From Herbaspirillum rhizosphaerae (GTDB lineage: Bacteria > Pseudomonadota > Gammaproteobacteria > Burkholderiales > Burkholderiaceae_D): a stretch of DNA of 64,000 nt. This document shows positions 9,279 through 18,004 of the stretch, in pieces. Position numbers and translations under genes: made by a program. Position 1 is the stretch's first letter, and every line of letters starts with the position of its first letter. The stretch spans positions 124,001 to 188,000 of the forward strand of contig NZ_LFLU01000010.1 in assembly GCF_001189965.1 (NCBI RefSeq), in the 5' to 3' direction. The notes under the pieces are model-generated. The model was given only the letters and a program-made list of their open reading frames with translations, was not told where the DNA came from and ran no database searches.

Positions 9279-10910
9279 ATGAAACTGTTCAAAAAAGGTC
9301 TGTTGCTCGTCGCAATTCCTGGCCTGTTTGAATTGGGTTTGCTGGGGGTGTTGTACAAGAGCCAGGAGAACGCCACGCAAGCCGAGGTGTGGGCCTTGCA
9401 TACCAAGGACGTCATCATCCAGGCGGCGGAGGTGCGCGAGCCGGTGCTGCTGCAGTCGGCGCGTTTGCGTGCGGCCATCATTCTCAATGACCCCAGCGGT
9501 CTCGAAAAAAACGATCTGTGGGAAAGTATCGACAGAGAAGTCAATGAGTTGCGCGATTTTGTCGTTGACAATCCCTCGCAGTTGCGCGCAACCGAGCAGA
9601 TCCGGGAATCGATCAGGGAATATCACGCCTGGACCGACCTGCAAACCGAGCTGCTCAAGAGCGGCCGTCGCGACGAACTGGTGGCGGCTCTGCGCGATCC
9701 CAATGCCTTGCGCCTGATACAGGTCATCCAGCGTCAGCTGGTGGAGTTCATCAAGGTAGAAGAAGCGCTCGACGATGTCCGTCAACAGCGCGTCATCGAA
9801 GCGCGGAAATTACAAAATATTGCGTTGTGGATTGCCTTGATCGGTTCCGTTCTGGCGGCGGCGGTTGCCGCGAAAGTCTTCAGCAAGGACGTCGGCGGCC
9901 GGCTTGAGGTACTGACCGGCAACGCCAGGCAGCTTAGCGAAGGCGGCGCGCTGGCGACGGCAGTGGGCGGCAACGACGAGATCACGGAGCTGGACAAGGT
10001 TTTGCATGAAACCCATGGACGGCTCAAACAGGCGGAAGAGGACGCCCGCGCGTATCGGGAACAGCTGGAGCGCCACGCGCGCGAACTGGCGCTGGTCAAC
10101 GACGACCTGCAACGGCAGACGCAGGACAACGAAATGTTCATCTACAGCGTGTCGCATGACTTGCGTTCGCCGCTGGTGAACCTGCAGGGTTTCAGCAAGG
10201 AACTGCATCACTCCATCAAGGAAATGCACGACACCATTTCCGGCAGCAACCTCAACGACAAGGACAAGCAGCACATCCATGATCTGATTGAAGACGACGT
10301 GGAAGTGTCGCTCAAGTTCATCCGCACGGCGGTGTCGCGCTCGGCATCGATCATCGATTCCATGCTGCGCCTGTCGCGCGTGGGGCGGGTCGAATATCAG
10401 TCGCAACTGACCGACGTCAACGAAGTGGTCGGCCGGGTGATCGACGCCATGAGCTCTACCATCCGCCAGCGCGAGGCGGTGGTGCTGTCGCAGCCGCTGC
10501 CGCCGTGTTACGGCGACCCGACTGCAGTGGAACAGATCTTCGGCAATCTTATCGGCAACGCCGTCAATTATCTCGATCCCGCGCGACCGGGTACGGTAGA
10601 GATCGGCGTGCTGCCTTCGGATCCAGGTCAGCCGGATTTCCGCACCTATTACGTCAAGGACAACGGCCTCGGCATTCCGGCCGATTATCTCGGCAAAATG
10701 TTTTCCGCTTTTAACCGCCTGCATGCAGACGTGGCTCAAGGGGAGGGCGTCGGTCTGGCGCTGATCAAGCGTATCGTGATGCGTCACGGCGGCAAGATCT
10801 GGGTCGAATCCACCGAAGGCGTCGGCACCACCTTTTATACCTCGCTGCCGGTTTCGCCGGCAGACAATCCTGCAAGCCAACTTGCTCAAGGAGAACAGAC
10901 TCATGGCTGA
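9279..10910 (+). CDS. Membrane-bound sensor histidine kinase, CHASE3-like sensor
   Basis: A 543-residue kinase. Membrane segment 1 is near residues 7-25, followed by an all-helical periplasmic sensor of CHASE3 type (about 30-178), membrane segment 2 (about 180-200), a HAMP-like/coiled-coil linker (200-285), the dimerisation domain with His293 in YSVSHDLRSPLV, and an ATPase domain with N-box FGNLIGNAVNYL, G1 VKDNGLGIP and G2 GEGVGLAL. The ATG at 9279 has GAAGAGAG upstream. It overlaps the first receiver gene by eight bases, so the three genes form one operon. The signal is unknown. Confidence 0.92.
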   Translation: MKLFKKGLLLVAIPGLFELGLLGVLYKSQENATQAEVWALHTKDVIIQAAEVREPVLLQSARLRAAIILNDPSGLEKNDLWESIDREVNELRDFVVDNPSQLRATEQIRESIREYHAWTDLQTELLKSGRRDELVAALRDPNALRLIQVIQRQLVEFIKVEEALDDVRQQRVIEARKLQNIALWIALIGSVLAAAVAAKVFSKDVGGRLEVLTGNARQLSEGGALATAVGGNDEITELDKVLHETHGRLKQAEEDARAYREQLERHARELALVNDDLQRQTQDNEMFIYSVSHDLRSPLVNLQGFSKELHHSIKEMHDTISGSNLNDKDKQHIHDLIEDDVEVSLKFIRTAVSRSASIIDSMLRLSRVGRVEYQSQLTDVNEVVGRVIDAMSSTIRQREAVVLSQPLPPCYGDPTAVEQIFGNLIGNAVNYLDPARPGTVEIGVLPSDPGQPDFRTYYVKDNGLGIPADYLGKMFSAFNRLHADVAQGEGVGLALIKRIVMRHGGKIWVESTEGVGTTFYTSLPVSPADNPASQLAQGEQTHG

Positions 10911-11358
10911 TAGCGAAGAAGTAGGCATCCTGCTGGTCGAAGACGACGACGGCCATGCCTTGCTGGTGGAAAAAAACCTGCGCCGCGCCGGCTTGTCCAA
11001 CGGCTTTCTGCGCTTGAAGGACGGGCAGGAAGCGCTCGATTATTTCTTCAACAGCGACGGTGCGCCCAACAAACCTGGCTTTGATTCCATCGTGGTGCTG
11101 CTGGACGTCAACATGCCGCGCGTGAGCGGCGTCGACGTGCTCAAGCGCCTGAAGGAAAACGAAACCACCGCGACGATTCCCATCATCATGCTGACCACCA
11201 CCGACGATCCGCGCGAGATCGAGCGTTGCTACGACTACGGCTGCAACCTGTACATCACCAAACCGGTGGAGTACGAGGCCTTCATCGAAGCGGTGCGCCG
11301 CCTCGGCTTCTTCCTGCAAATCATCAAGGTGCCGGCGACAGGACGTGGTGGCACATGA
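10903..11358 (+). CDS. Single-domain response regulator (Rcp1-like)
   Basis: A 151-residue receiver domain without output domain. The acidic pair is in LLVEDDDGHA, the phosphoacceptor Asp is in LLDVNMPRVSG and the conserved Lys is in ITKPVEY. The insertion after helix 1 (DYFFNSDG) matches receivers that pair with phytochrome- or CHASE-type kinases. The ATG at 10903 with AAGGAG upstream is preferred over a TTG at 10882. It starts inside the kinase gene and ends in a four-base overlap with the second receiver, so it is most likely the direct phosphorylation partner of the kinase. Confidence 0.9.
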   Translation: MADSEEVGILLVEDDDGHALLVEKNLRRAGLSNGFLRLKDGQEALDYFFNSDGAPNKPGFDSIVVLLDVNMPRVSGVDVLKRLKENETTATIPIIMLTTTDDPREIERCYDYGCNLYITKPVEYEAFIEAVRRLGFFLQIIKVPATGRGGT

Positions 11359-11750
11359 CTGTATCCGACCCTGCCATTTTGATTATTGAAGATGACGAAG
11401 GCCTGCGCATGCTGGCCCGGCGTCGCCTGGAAAAGCGCGGCTATACGGTCGGCAGCGCCGGCAGCATCGCGCAGGCGCGCAGTCTGTTGCGCGATGGCGG
11501 ATTCGATTTGCTGGTGATCGATTACCAGCTTGACGACAACATGAGCGGTCTGGATTTTTACAACGAGTTGCGCGATCAAGGCGTGGATATTCCCGCGGTG
11601 ATGTGCAGCGGATTTTCCGACGATGCGCATGTCAGCGAAGCGCTGCGCTGCGGCATTGCGCATGTGCTGCCGAAGACGCAGGACTATCTTGATGAACTGG
11701 CGGATCTGGTGAAGCAGGTTTTGCAGCAGCAGGCCGGCGCTGCGGACTGA
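11355..11750 (+). CDS. Second single-domain response regulator
   Basis: A 131-residue receiver: acidic pair in LIIEDDEGL, phosphoacceptor in LLVIDYQLDDN, conserved Thr/Ser position in VMCSGFSDD, and Lys in LPKTQDY. It has no DNA-binding or enzyme domain. The start codon overlaps the stop of the first receiver (ATGA). Kinase plus two output-less receivers suggests a branched phosphorelay or a phosphate sink, with the true output encoded elsewhere. It converges with the GATase gene, separated by 15 bases. Confidence 0.88.
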   Translation: MTVSDPAILIIEDDEGLRMLARRRLEKRGYTVGSAGSIAQARSLLRDGGFDLLVIDYQLDDNMSGLDFYNELRDQGVDIPAVMCSGFSDDAHVSEALRCGIAHVLPKTQDYLDELADLVKQVLQQQAGAAD

Positions 11751-11765
11751 GGCCGTTGCGGGCGC

Positions 11766-12518
11766 TTAGCCGGCCTGTTCGGCGGTCTTTCTTTTTGCCG
11801 CAATCGGAGTGCCGATGCTGGCCAGCCAGCCGTTCCAGAAAGCGTGCGAAGCGTTCTGGAAGCTGCGACCGTATTGCAGCGCTCCCGAACGCAGGCCGGC
11901 CAGGCTGACTTCCGCGGTATGGGCGATTTCATGGGCGTGGCCGATCAGCCATTGCTCCACCATGCGCACGTCGAATTCCGGATGGAATTGCAGCGCCAGG
12001 CAATTGCGTCCCCACGAGAAGGCCTGGTTGCGATAGCGGTCGGTCGAGGCCAGATGTTTCGCGCCCGCCGGCAGATCGAAGGTGTCGCCGTGCCAGTGCA
12101 GCACGTGGGTATCGTTGCCGATCAGTTCTTCCATGCAGGGGATGTCAGCGGCGTGCTCGCCCGCTTGCAATGTGCCCCAGCCGATCTCCTTGCCCGATGT
12201 TCCCGGATAGACGCGCGCATGCAGCGCCGCTGCCATCAGCTGAGCGCCGAGGCAGATGCCCAGCGTCGGCAGGTCGTCCAGCAGGCGTGCGCGCAGCCAG
12301 GCGATCTCTGCGCGCAGATAAGGATAGGCGTCCATGTCGTAGACCGCAATCGGGCCGCCCAGCACCACCACCAGATCGGCGTCCAGCGGCGAGATGGCGG
12401 AGAAGGAATCCACGCCCACTTCGAAATAGCCGACCTCGAAGCCGCGCTTCTTCAGCAGGGGTTCCAGTTGTCCAAGGTTCTCAAACGAGACATGGCGTAG
12501 CGCCAGCGCTTTCTTCAT
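11766..12518 (-). CDS. Class I glutamine amidotransferase-like protein
   Basis: A 250-residue GATase-1 domain protein. The nucleophile elbow is GICLGAQLMA (catalytic Cys), the His-Glu dyad is in ALQFHPEFDV, and VLGGPIAVYD is the oxyanion strand. No synthetase domain is fused, which matches the stand-alone GMP-synthase-like group that hydrolyses gamma-glutamyl bonds or supplies ammonia to an unknown partner. The C-terminal segment after residue 205 is family-variable. It lies downstream of the molbindin gene on the same strand but a terminator separates them. Confidence 0.88.
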   Translation of the reverse strand: MKKALALRHVSFENLGQLEPLLKKRGFEVGYFEVGVDSFSAISPLDADLVVVLGGPIAVYDMDAYPYLRAEIAWLRARLLDDLPTLGICLGAQLMAAALHARVYPGTSGKEIGWGTLQAGEHAADIPCMEELIGNDTHVLHWHGDTFDLPAGAKHLASTDRYRNQAFSWGRNCLALQFHPEFDVRMVEQWLIGHAHEIAHTAEVSLAGLRSGALQYGRSFQNASHAFWNGWLASIGTPIAAKRKTAEQAG

Positions 12519-12631
12519 ATCTTCTTCCTGTTGCAGTGACGATCTTCCGGGCCGCAGCGCGGGGAAATGTTTCGCTATATTTTAACGTATACAACGATGG
12601 GTCATGGCAAGCAAGCAGGTAGGCCGGCAAT

Positions 12632-12656
12632 AAAAAAGCCAGGCGCAGGCCTGGCT
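12632..12656 (-). terminator. Intrinsic terminator of the molbindin gene
   Basis: Inverted repeat AGCCAGG (12637-12643) and CCTGGCT (12650-12656); read leftwards the hairpin is followed by a run of T (complement of 12632-12636). It sits 75 bases past the stop of the leftward molbindin gene. Confidence 0.8.
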
Positions 12657-12730
12657 GAAATGCGGAGCGTGCTGCAACCGTTCGGTTGCGGCCCTGCTCG
12701 CGCAGTGAGATTGTCAGTTTGCTATCGGAA

Positions 12731-13159
12731 TCAGGCCTTCACGCCGACGATCACATGCGAAGCCTTGAAGAAGGCGACGACAGGCTTGCCGGTCGCCAGG
12801 CCCAGCGACTCGGCGCTTTCCTGGGTGATGATCGCCGCTAGCGTCTGGCCGCCCTTGAGGCTGACTTCGACTTCGGTGTTGACCGCGCCGGGCTTGACCG
12901 ACTTGACGGTGCCTTCGAGGCGATTGCGGGTCGACAGTCGGATGCCGTTGTCCGGCACCGACAGGATGATCCATGGCGCCTTGATCAATGCGATGGCGTC
13001 GCTGCCGACCTGCAGGCCCAGCGATTTGGTGCTGGTGCGCGTGATGACGGCCACCAGACGGTCGCCGCCGCCGAGGGTGATTTCGATTTCGTCATTCACC
13101 GCGCCGTCGTGGATGGCGGTGACTTTTCCGGAGAATTCATTGCGGGCGCTGGTGAGCAT
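12731..13159 (-). CDS. modG: Molbindin: tandem Mop/TOBE molybdate-binding protein
   Basis: A 142-residue protein formed by two Mop (TOBE) domains, about residues 3-68 and 74-140. Each has the pattern SARN or STRN, then GAVN, then ITxxSxxSLGL and a terminal KA-type strand. This size and duplication match ModG-type molbindins that store or buffer molybdate in the cytoplasm. The ATG at 13159 with AAAGGA upstream is chosen over an upstream in-frame start at 13237 that adds 26 residues without similarity. No modABC genes are visible nearby, so it acts away from its transporter. Confidence 0.88.
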   Translation of the reverse strand: MLTSARNEFSGKVTAIHDGAVNDEIEITLGGGDRLVAVITRTSTKSLGLQVGSDAIALIKAPWIILSVPDNGIRLSTRNRLEGTVKSVKPGAVNTEVEVSLKGGQTLAAIITQESAESLGLATGKPVVAFFKASHVIVGVKA

Positions 13160-13386
13160 GGGATGTCCTTTGTCTTGATGAGGGCGAGAATATATAGCGC
13201 AGATTTGGCCGTACAGATCATAACCACATTGCGCCATGGCGGGGTGTTACCGACCGATTACCGGCTATATTTTTGCCGATATGAAAACGCTGAGCGGGTG
13301 TTGGCTGGCGGTATATTTTCCTTAGTGCGATCTTGTCGGCGGTATGTTACGATGCGGCCCGTTCATGATTCAGTTGATGCCGTTGC

Positions 13387-13647
13387 ATGTCGAAACAACA
13401 GTTTTTGCTTGAAAGCCCCAAGGACACCGGCGACGACCGCGTGACCTTCATCATCCGCAACAACGGCACGGTGCTGCCGGGTTTCGTGGCACGCGCCACG
13501 CTGATTTCCATCGGCGGCCTCACCAGCAACAATATCGTTGCGCTGTATACCGAACACCGCGCGCGCATCGCCGACGCAGTCAAGAAGAAGCTGGCCGAAC
13601 CGGTGCTGCGCCAGTACATTTCTCTCAGCCTGGAAGATCTCCAGTAA
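13387..13647 (+). CDS. Small hypothetical protein, 86 aa (DUF1488-like pattern)
   Basis: The 86 residues have no signal peptide or membrane segment. The pattern of a beta strand (VTFIIRNNG), a helix ending in TEHRARIADAVKKKL, and a final strand plus ISLSLEDL is reminiscent of DUF1488 proteins, but I cannot confirm that by eye. Codon use is like the neighbours. It is divergent from the molbindin gene with 227 bases between starts. Function is not known. Confidence 0.65.
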   Translation: MSKQQFLLESPKDTGDDRVTFIIRNNGTVLPGFVARATLISIGGLTSNNIVALYTEHRARIADAVKKKLAEPVLRQYISLSLEDLQ

Positions 13648-13962
13648 GCCGCCTCCGATAGTACGAATAGTGATGCAGGGAAACTCCGCAAGCCCGGCGT
13701 AAGCTGGCGCTGGTATTTTGGCGTGGAATCGTGAGACAGGCGCAGCGGGCGTGCTACTCTAGCGCCTGCGCGCAAAATGCACGATAAAGCATGGTGCACG
13801 GCAAGCCTTATCATGGCGATACCGTGCAGCGGCGCCGCACCGGCACTGAAGACAGGCCGGCCGTCTTCCAAAACGGAAGACGCATAAAAAAATCATCGGA
13901 GACACAGGCGATGGCACGCAACCGGCAACAGGTTCGCGGCCGGGCCTGCTACAGGAAAAAGC
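13648..13962 (+). other. Structured intergenic/leader region before the GGDEF-EAL gene
   Basis: Two inverted repeats precede the gene: TGCACGG (13795-13801) with CCGTGCA (13822-13828), and CGTCTTCC (13862-13869) with GGAAGACG (13875-13882) closing a five-base loop. The second is followed by A-rich sequence, not T, so it is not a terminator for either strand. I compared the region with the c-di-GMP-I riboswitch pattern and did not find its conserved core. It may be a structured 5' leader. An ATG at 13911 is in a different frame from the long gene. Confidence 0.4.
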
Positions 13963-16155
13963 TTGAGAGCATTGCAGAGACGATTATCGAATGCGTTCGT
14001 CGCCATTCAGGCACGCTACGGCCGTTCGGCGCGCGCCCGCGGCGCGCATGCACGCGCGCACGCCTATGCCTGCCACCTTCATCAGCAGGTGCGTTCGCCG
14101 TCGGCCGACCTGGCGCGCAGCTTCCGCTATTTCGCCGATCAGTCGCTGGTGGGCGTGTACATGCTGCGCAGCGACGGCTGCATCCTGCACGCCAACGACA
14201 AGATGGCCAATATGCTCGGCTACGAGTGCGCCGTCGATCTGATCGGCCTGCACATCGGCGAGCTGACCGCACCCGAAGATCTCGCCTTGCTGGAAGAAAA
14301 CCTGCAGGCGCGCCTGAGCGGCGCGGCAGAGCATGTGCGCTATACGCATCGCATCCTCAGCCGCGACGGCACGCACCGCTGGGTCGAGGTGCACGGCAGC
14401 GTCTGCCAGTACGAAGGAGGCATCGCACTGGTGGAGATGGCGCTCGACGTCAACCAGAAGGTGCAGTCCGAATGGCAGTCGCGTCTGGCTGACCGCGTGT
14501 TCGAATCGACCAGCGAAGGCATCCTGATCACCGACGCCGAGTTTCGCATCCTGGCCGTCAATCCGGCGTTCACGCGCATCACGGGCTATCACCCGGAAGA
14601 GGCGATGGACAAGCGCTCGCGCATGATGACCGGTCCCGGCGCGCAGGCTGAAATCAATCGCGGCATGCTGCAGCGCCTAGCTTCCGACGGCCACTGGCAA
14701 GGCGAAATGAAAGACCGTCGCAAGGACGGCAGCTGGTATCCGGCTTGGCTGTCGATTTCGGCGATCCGCGACAACCAGGGCGGCATCACCAATTACGTCG
14801 GCGTATTCACCGACAACACCATCCGCAAGGAAGCGGAGAACAAGCTGGCCTTCCTCGCCGACCACGACAGCCTGACCGGCCTGCTCAATCGCAACAGCCT
14901 GATGCGCATTTTTTCGCAGCAGATCGATGCCGCACAGAGCTCGGGCGAAACGCTGGTGCTGTTCTTCATCGACCTCGACCGCTTCAAGACCGTCAATGAC
15001 ACGCTCGGCCATCACGCCGGCGATCAGTTGCTGGTGGCCGCGGCGGAACGGCTGCGCGAGCAACTGCGCCCGGACGACGTGCTGGCGCGTTTCGGCGGCG
15101 ACGAATTCGTGGTGATCCTCGGCGGTTCACCGCCGCAGGAGATGATTGCGGCAATTGCGCAGCGCCTGATCAACAGCATCCTGCGGCCGTTCGTGATCAA
15201 CGGCCACGAGATGTTCATCAGCGCCAGCATCGGCAGCGCCGCCTATCCGGAACACGGCGAAGATGCGATTGCGATTCTGAAGAACGCCGACATCGCCATG
15301 TACCACGCCAAGGAACGCGGCAAGAATGCCTTCCAGCTGTTCAACAAGGAAATGAGCAATCATGCGCTGGAGCAGATGCTGCTGGAAAACAGCCTGCGTC
15401 ACGCGATCGAGCGCAAGGAATTCGAACTCTATTACCAGCCGCAATTCTCGGCGGTCGATGGCGCCATCTGCGGTGCAGAGGCGCTGATCCGCTGGCGTCA
15501 TCCGACCCGCGGACTGGTGGCGCCGGGCAGCTTCATCACGCTGGCGGAACAGACCGGCCTGATCGTGCCGCTGGGCGCCTGGGTGCTGCGCGAAGCCTGC
15601 CGCCAGGGCAAGGCCTGGCTCGATCGCGGCTACCAGTTCGGCCGCATTGCGGTGAACCTGTCGCCGCGCCAGTTTTCGTCCGACGACCTGCTGATGACCA
15701 TCGACAATGCGCTGGCGCACAGCGGCCTGCCGTCGGCCATGCTGGAGCTGGAAATCACCGAAGGCGCGATCATGCAGAATCCGCAGGAAGCAGTGGTGCT
15801 GCTCAAGCGCATGCGTCAGCTGGGCGTGACGATTTCAGTGGACGATTTCGGCACCGGTTATTCGTCGCTGGCCAGTCTCAAGCAATATCCGCTGGACACG
15901 CTCAAGATCGACCGCAGTTTCGTCAAGGGCATCCCCGGCGACGCCGACGATGTCGCCATCACCGAAGCGATCATCGCGATTGCCCACAAGCTGCATCTGC
16001 AAGTGGTCGCGGAGGGCGTGGAGTCGCAAGAGCAGCACGACTTTTTGCGGGCCGCCGGCTGCGACATCGTGCAAGGTTATCTGCATTCGACACCCTTGTC
16101 GGCCGGCGAGATTGAAGCGCGCTGGTATCTGGGCGGTGCGCAAGCCGAGACCTGA
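13963..16155 (+). CDS. PAS-PAS-GGDEF-EAL cyclic-di-GMP signalling protein
   Basis: Up to 730 residues: PAS domain 1 (about 55-165), PAS domain 2 (about 172-290), GGDEF (about 298-455) and EAL (about 470-720). The cyclase signature GGDEF is intact at 378-382, with an RxxD product-inhibition site (RPDD, 369-372). The EAL domain is also complete: EALIRW at 506, NLSPRQF, ELEITEG, DDFGTGYSSL and VAEGVES. Both activities are therefore possible. No membrane segment is seen. The start is uncertain: TTG at 13963 has AGGA upstream; GTG at 14089 is in frame and would remove an Arg/Ala-rich stretch lacking family similarity. Confidence 0.9.
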   Translation: MRALQRRLSNAFVAIQARYGRSARARGAHARAHAYACHLHQQVRSPSADLARSFRYFADQSLVGVYMLRSDGCILHANDKMANMLGYECAVDLIGLHIGELTAPEDLALLEENLQARLSGAAEHVRYTHRILSRDGTHRWVEVHGSVCQYEGGIALVEMALDVNQKVQSEWQSRLADRVFESTSEGILITDAEFRILAVNPAFTRITGYHPEEAMDKRSRMMTGPGAQAEINRGMLQRLASDGHWQGEMKDRRKDGSWYPAWLSISAIRDNQGGITNYVGVFTDNTIRKEAENKLAFLADHDSLTGLLNRNSLMRIFSQQIDAAQSSGETLVLFFIDLDRFKTVNDTLGHHAGDQLLVAAAERLREQLRPDDVLARFGGDEFVVILGGSPPQEMIAAIAQRLINSILRPFVINGHEMFISASIGSAAYPEHGEDAIAILKNADIAMYHAKERGKNAFQLFNKEMSNHALEQMLLENSLRHAIERKEFELYYQPQFSAVDGAICGAEALIRWRHPTRGLVAPGSFITLAEQTGLIVPLGAWVLREACRQGKAWLDRGYQFGRIAVNLSPRQFSSDDLLMTIDNALAHSGLPSAMLELEITEGAIMQNPQEAVVLLKRMRQLGVTISVDDFGTGYSSLASLKQYPLDTLKIDRSFVKGIPGDADDVAITEAIIAIAHKLHLQVVAEGVESQEQHDFLRAAGCDIVQGYLHSTPLSAGEIEARWYLGGAQAET

Positions 16156-16290
16156 GGCCGGGCTTGTGCCTGCATGCGTTTGCATCGGCGCGAAGAACAA
16201 ATAAAGCGACTAAGCAAATACGTTCTTGTTCGTTGACCATGCTTTTCCCTGCTTACTAAGATGGCGTGTTTTCAACGTCTCGGGGATAGC

Positions 16291-17901
16291 ATGAAGAAGT
16301 GGGGAAGAAGAATATTTGCACGCCGCGTGATCGCTGCTGCAGCCGTAGTTACGGCGGGCGCTATGGCGGCGCTGTCGGGACTCGGCCAGCTCGCCAATGC
16401 GGCAGAGCCAAAGCCGGGCGGCACGCTGACCTGGATCGTTACGCCGGAACCGTCGTCGATCCTGCCGCTGACGACCACCGCAGGCGGCAATACCGAACTC
16501 GGTCCCAAGATCGTCGAGGGTTTGCTGACCTATGATTTCAATCTCAATCCCAAGCCGCTGCTGGCGACGTCATGGAGCATCAGCAAGGATGGCTTGCAAT
16601 ATCGCTTCAACCTGCGGCGCGGCGTCAAATGGCATGACGGCAAAGACTTTACTTCGGCCGACGTGGCCTTTTCCATCCTCACGCTGAAAACGGTGCATCC
16701 GCGCGGCCGCGCCACCTTTGCCAATGTAACGGAAGTGCAGACGCCGGATCTGTTTACCGCCATCATCGTGTTGTCGAAACCGTCGCCGACCTTGTTGACT
16801 GCGCTGGCAGGCGCAGAGTCGCCCATCGTGCCCAAGCATCTCTACGACAAGACCGACATCCTCAACAGCAAGTACAACAGCGCGCCGGTCGGCACCGGTC
16901 CGTTCATCTTCAAGGAATTCGTCAAGGGCAGCCACATCGTGCTCGAGCGCAATCCCAACTACTGGGACAAGCCCAAGCCTTATCTCGACAAGGTGATCGT
17001 GCGCTTCATCCCCGATGCGCTGGCGCGTGCTGCAGCGCTGGAGTCGGGCGCTGCCGATCTGGCCGGACAGGCGATCCCGCTGTCGGATGTCGCCCGTTTC
17101 AGCAAACTGCCGAAGATCAATGTCGACACCACCAACTGGGCTTACATCGGTTTGCAGCAGCAGTTGTACTTCAATCTCGATACGCCGGTTTTGCAAAAGC
17201 TGGAAGTGCGCCGCGCGATTTCGCAGGCGATCGACGTCAATGCGCTGAACAAAGTGGTCTGGTACGGCTACGGCAAGGTCTCGGCCGCCGTGATCGGGAC
17301 GCTCAACAGCAAGTACCACAATGCGGATATCAGATACTTCCCGTACAACCCGAAAGAGGCGGAAGCTGCATTGGATGCAGCCGGCCTGAAGCGCGGCGCG
17401 GACGGCGTACGCTTTCGCCTGCGTCTGCTGTACAACCCGTTCCAGGAACGTCGCGCCGCCGATTTCGTGCGGCAGTCGCTCAGCCGCATCGGCATCGATG
17501 CGAATATCGAGAACTATGACTTCGGCACCTATGTCACCAAAGCCTACACGGAGCGCGCCTTCGACCTGACGCTGGAAGCGCTGGCCAATGTCTTCGATCC
17601 GACCGTCGGAGTGCAGCGCGTGTTCTGGTCCAAGAACTTCAAGGTCGGTTTGCCATTTTCGAACGCGGCCCACTATGTGAATCCGGAAGCCGATCGCTTG
17701 CTGGAAGCCGCCTCGGTGGAGGTGGATGAAAGCAAGCGTCGCCAACTGTTCCTGGATTTCCAGAAGGTCGTGCATGACGATATTCCGTCGATCGAATTCG
17801 GCGCCAATCCCAGCATCACGATTGCCGCGAAGAAGGTGAAGAACTACGCGCCGACGGCGGAAGGCCTGCGCGGGAGTTTTGCCGATTTGTACTTCGACTG
17901 A
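16291..17901 (+). CDS. ABC transporter substrate-binding protein, peptide/opine family 5
   Basis: A 536-residue periplasmic binding protein of the DppA/OppA type. It has a Sec signal (basic MKKWGRRIFARR, then an Ala-rich core, cleavage near NAAEP at about residue 34). The family signature is the stretch around residues 115-135 (FNLRRGVKWHDGKDFTSADV), followed later by GTGPFIFKEF and ERNPNYWDK. The ATG at 16291 is chosen over 16261 because it begins the signal peptide exactly. No permease or ATPase gene is adjacent, so it is an orphan binding protein or feeds a transporter encoded elsewhere. Confidence 0.9.
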   Translation: MKKWGRRIFARRVIAAAAVVTAGAMAALSGLGQLANAAEPKPGGTLTWIVTPEPSSILPLTTTAGGNTELGPKIVEGLLTYDFNLNPKPLLATSWSISKDGLQYRFNLRRGVKWHDGKDFTSADVAFSILTLKTVHPRGRATFANVTEVQTPDLFTAIIVLSKPSPTLLTALAGAESPIVPKHLYDKTDILNSKYNSAPVGTGPFIFKEFVKGSHIVLERNPNYWDKPKPYLDKVIVRFIPDALARAAALESGAADLAGQAIPLSDVARFSKLPKINVDTTNWAYIGLQQQLYFNLDTPVLQKLEVRRAISQAIDVNALNKVVWYGYGKVSAAVIGTLNSKYHNADIRYFPYNPKEAEAALDAAGLKRGADGVRFRLRLLYNPFQERRAADFVRQSLSRIGIDANIENYDFGTYVTKAYTERAFDLTLEALANVFDPTVGVQRVFWSKNFKVGLPFSNAAHYVNPEADRLLEAASVEVDESKRRQLFLDFQKVVHDDIPSIEFGANPSITIAAKKVKNYAPTAEGLRGSFADLYFD

Positions 17902-17930
17902 ATTTGCGGCTTCGATGCAAGGACATAAAA

Positions 17931-17958
17931 AACCGGCCCCTGGAGGCCGGTTTTTTTT
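17931..17958 (+). terminator. Intrinsic terminator after the binding-protein gene
   Basis: AACCGGCC (17931-17938) pairs with GGCCGGTT (17945-17952), followed by eight T. An A run on the other side means it can also stop the convergent leftward operon. Confidence 0.9.
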
Positions 17959-18004
17959 ACGCCGAGGAACGCGCAGCTCAATACGGTCGCCCTGATCCTC
18001 GCCG

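Noticed and set aside
13741-13910. c-di-GMP-I (GEMM) riboswitch before the GGDEF-EAL gene
   Set aside because: Hairpins are present, but the conserved core segments of the motif and its tetraloop/receptor could not be found.
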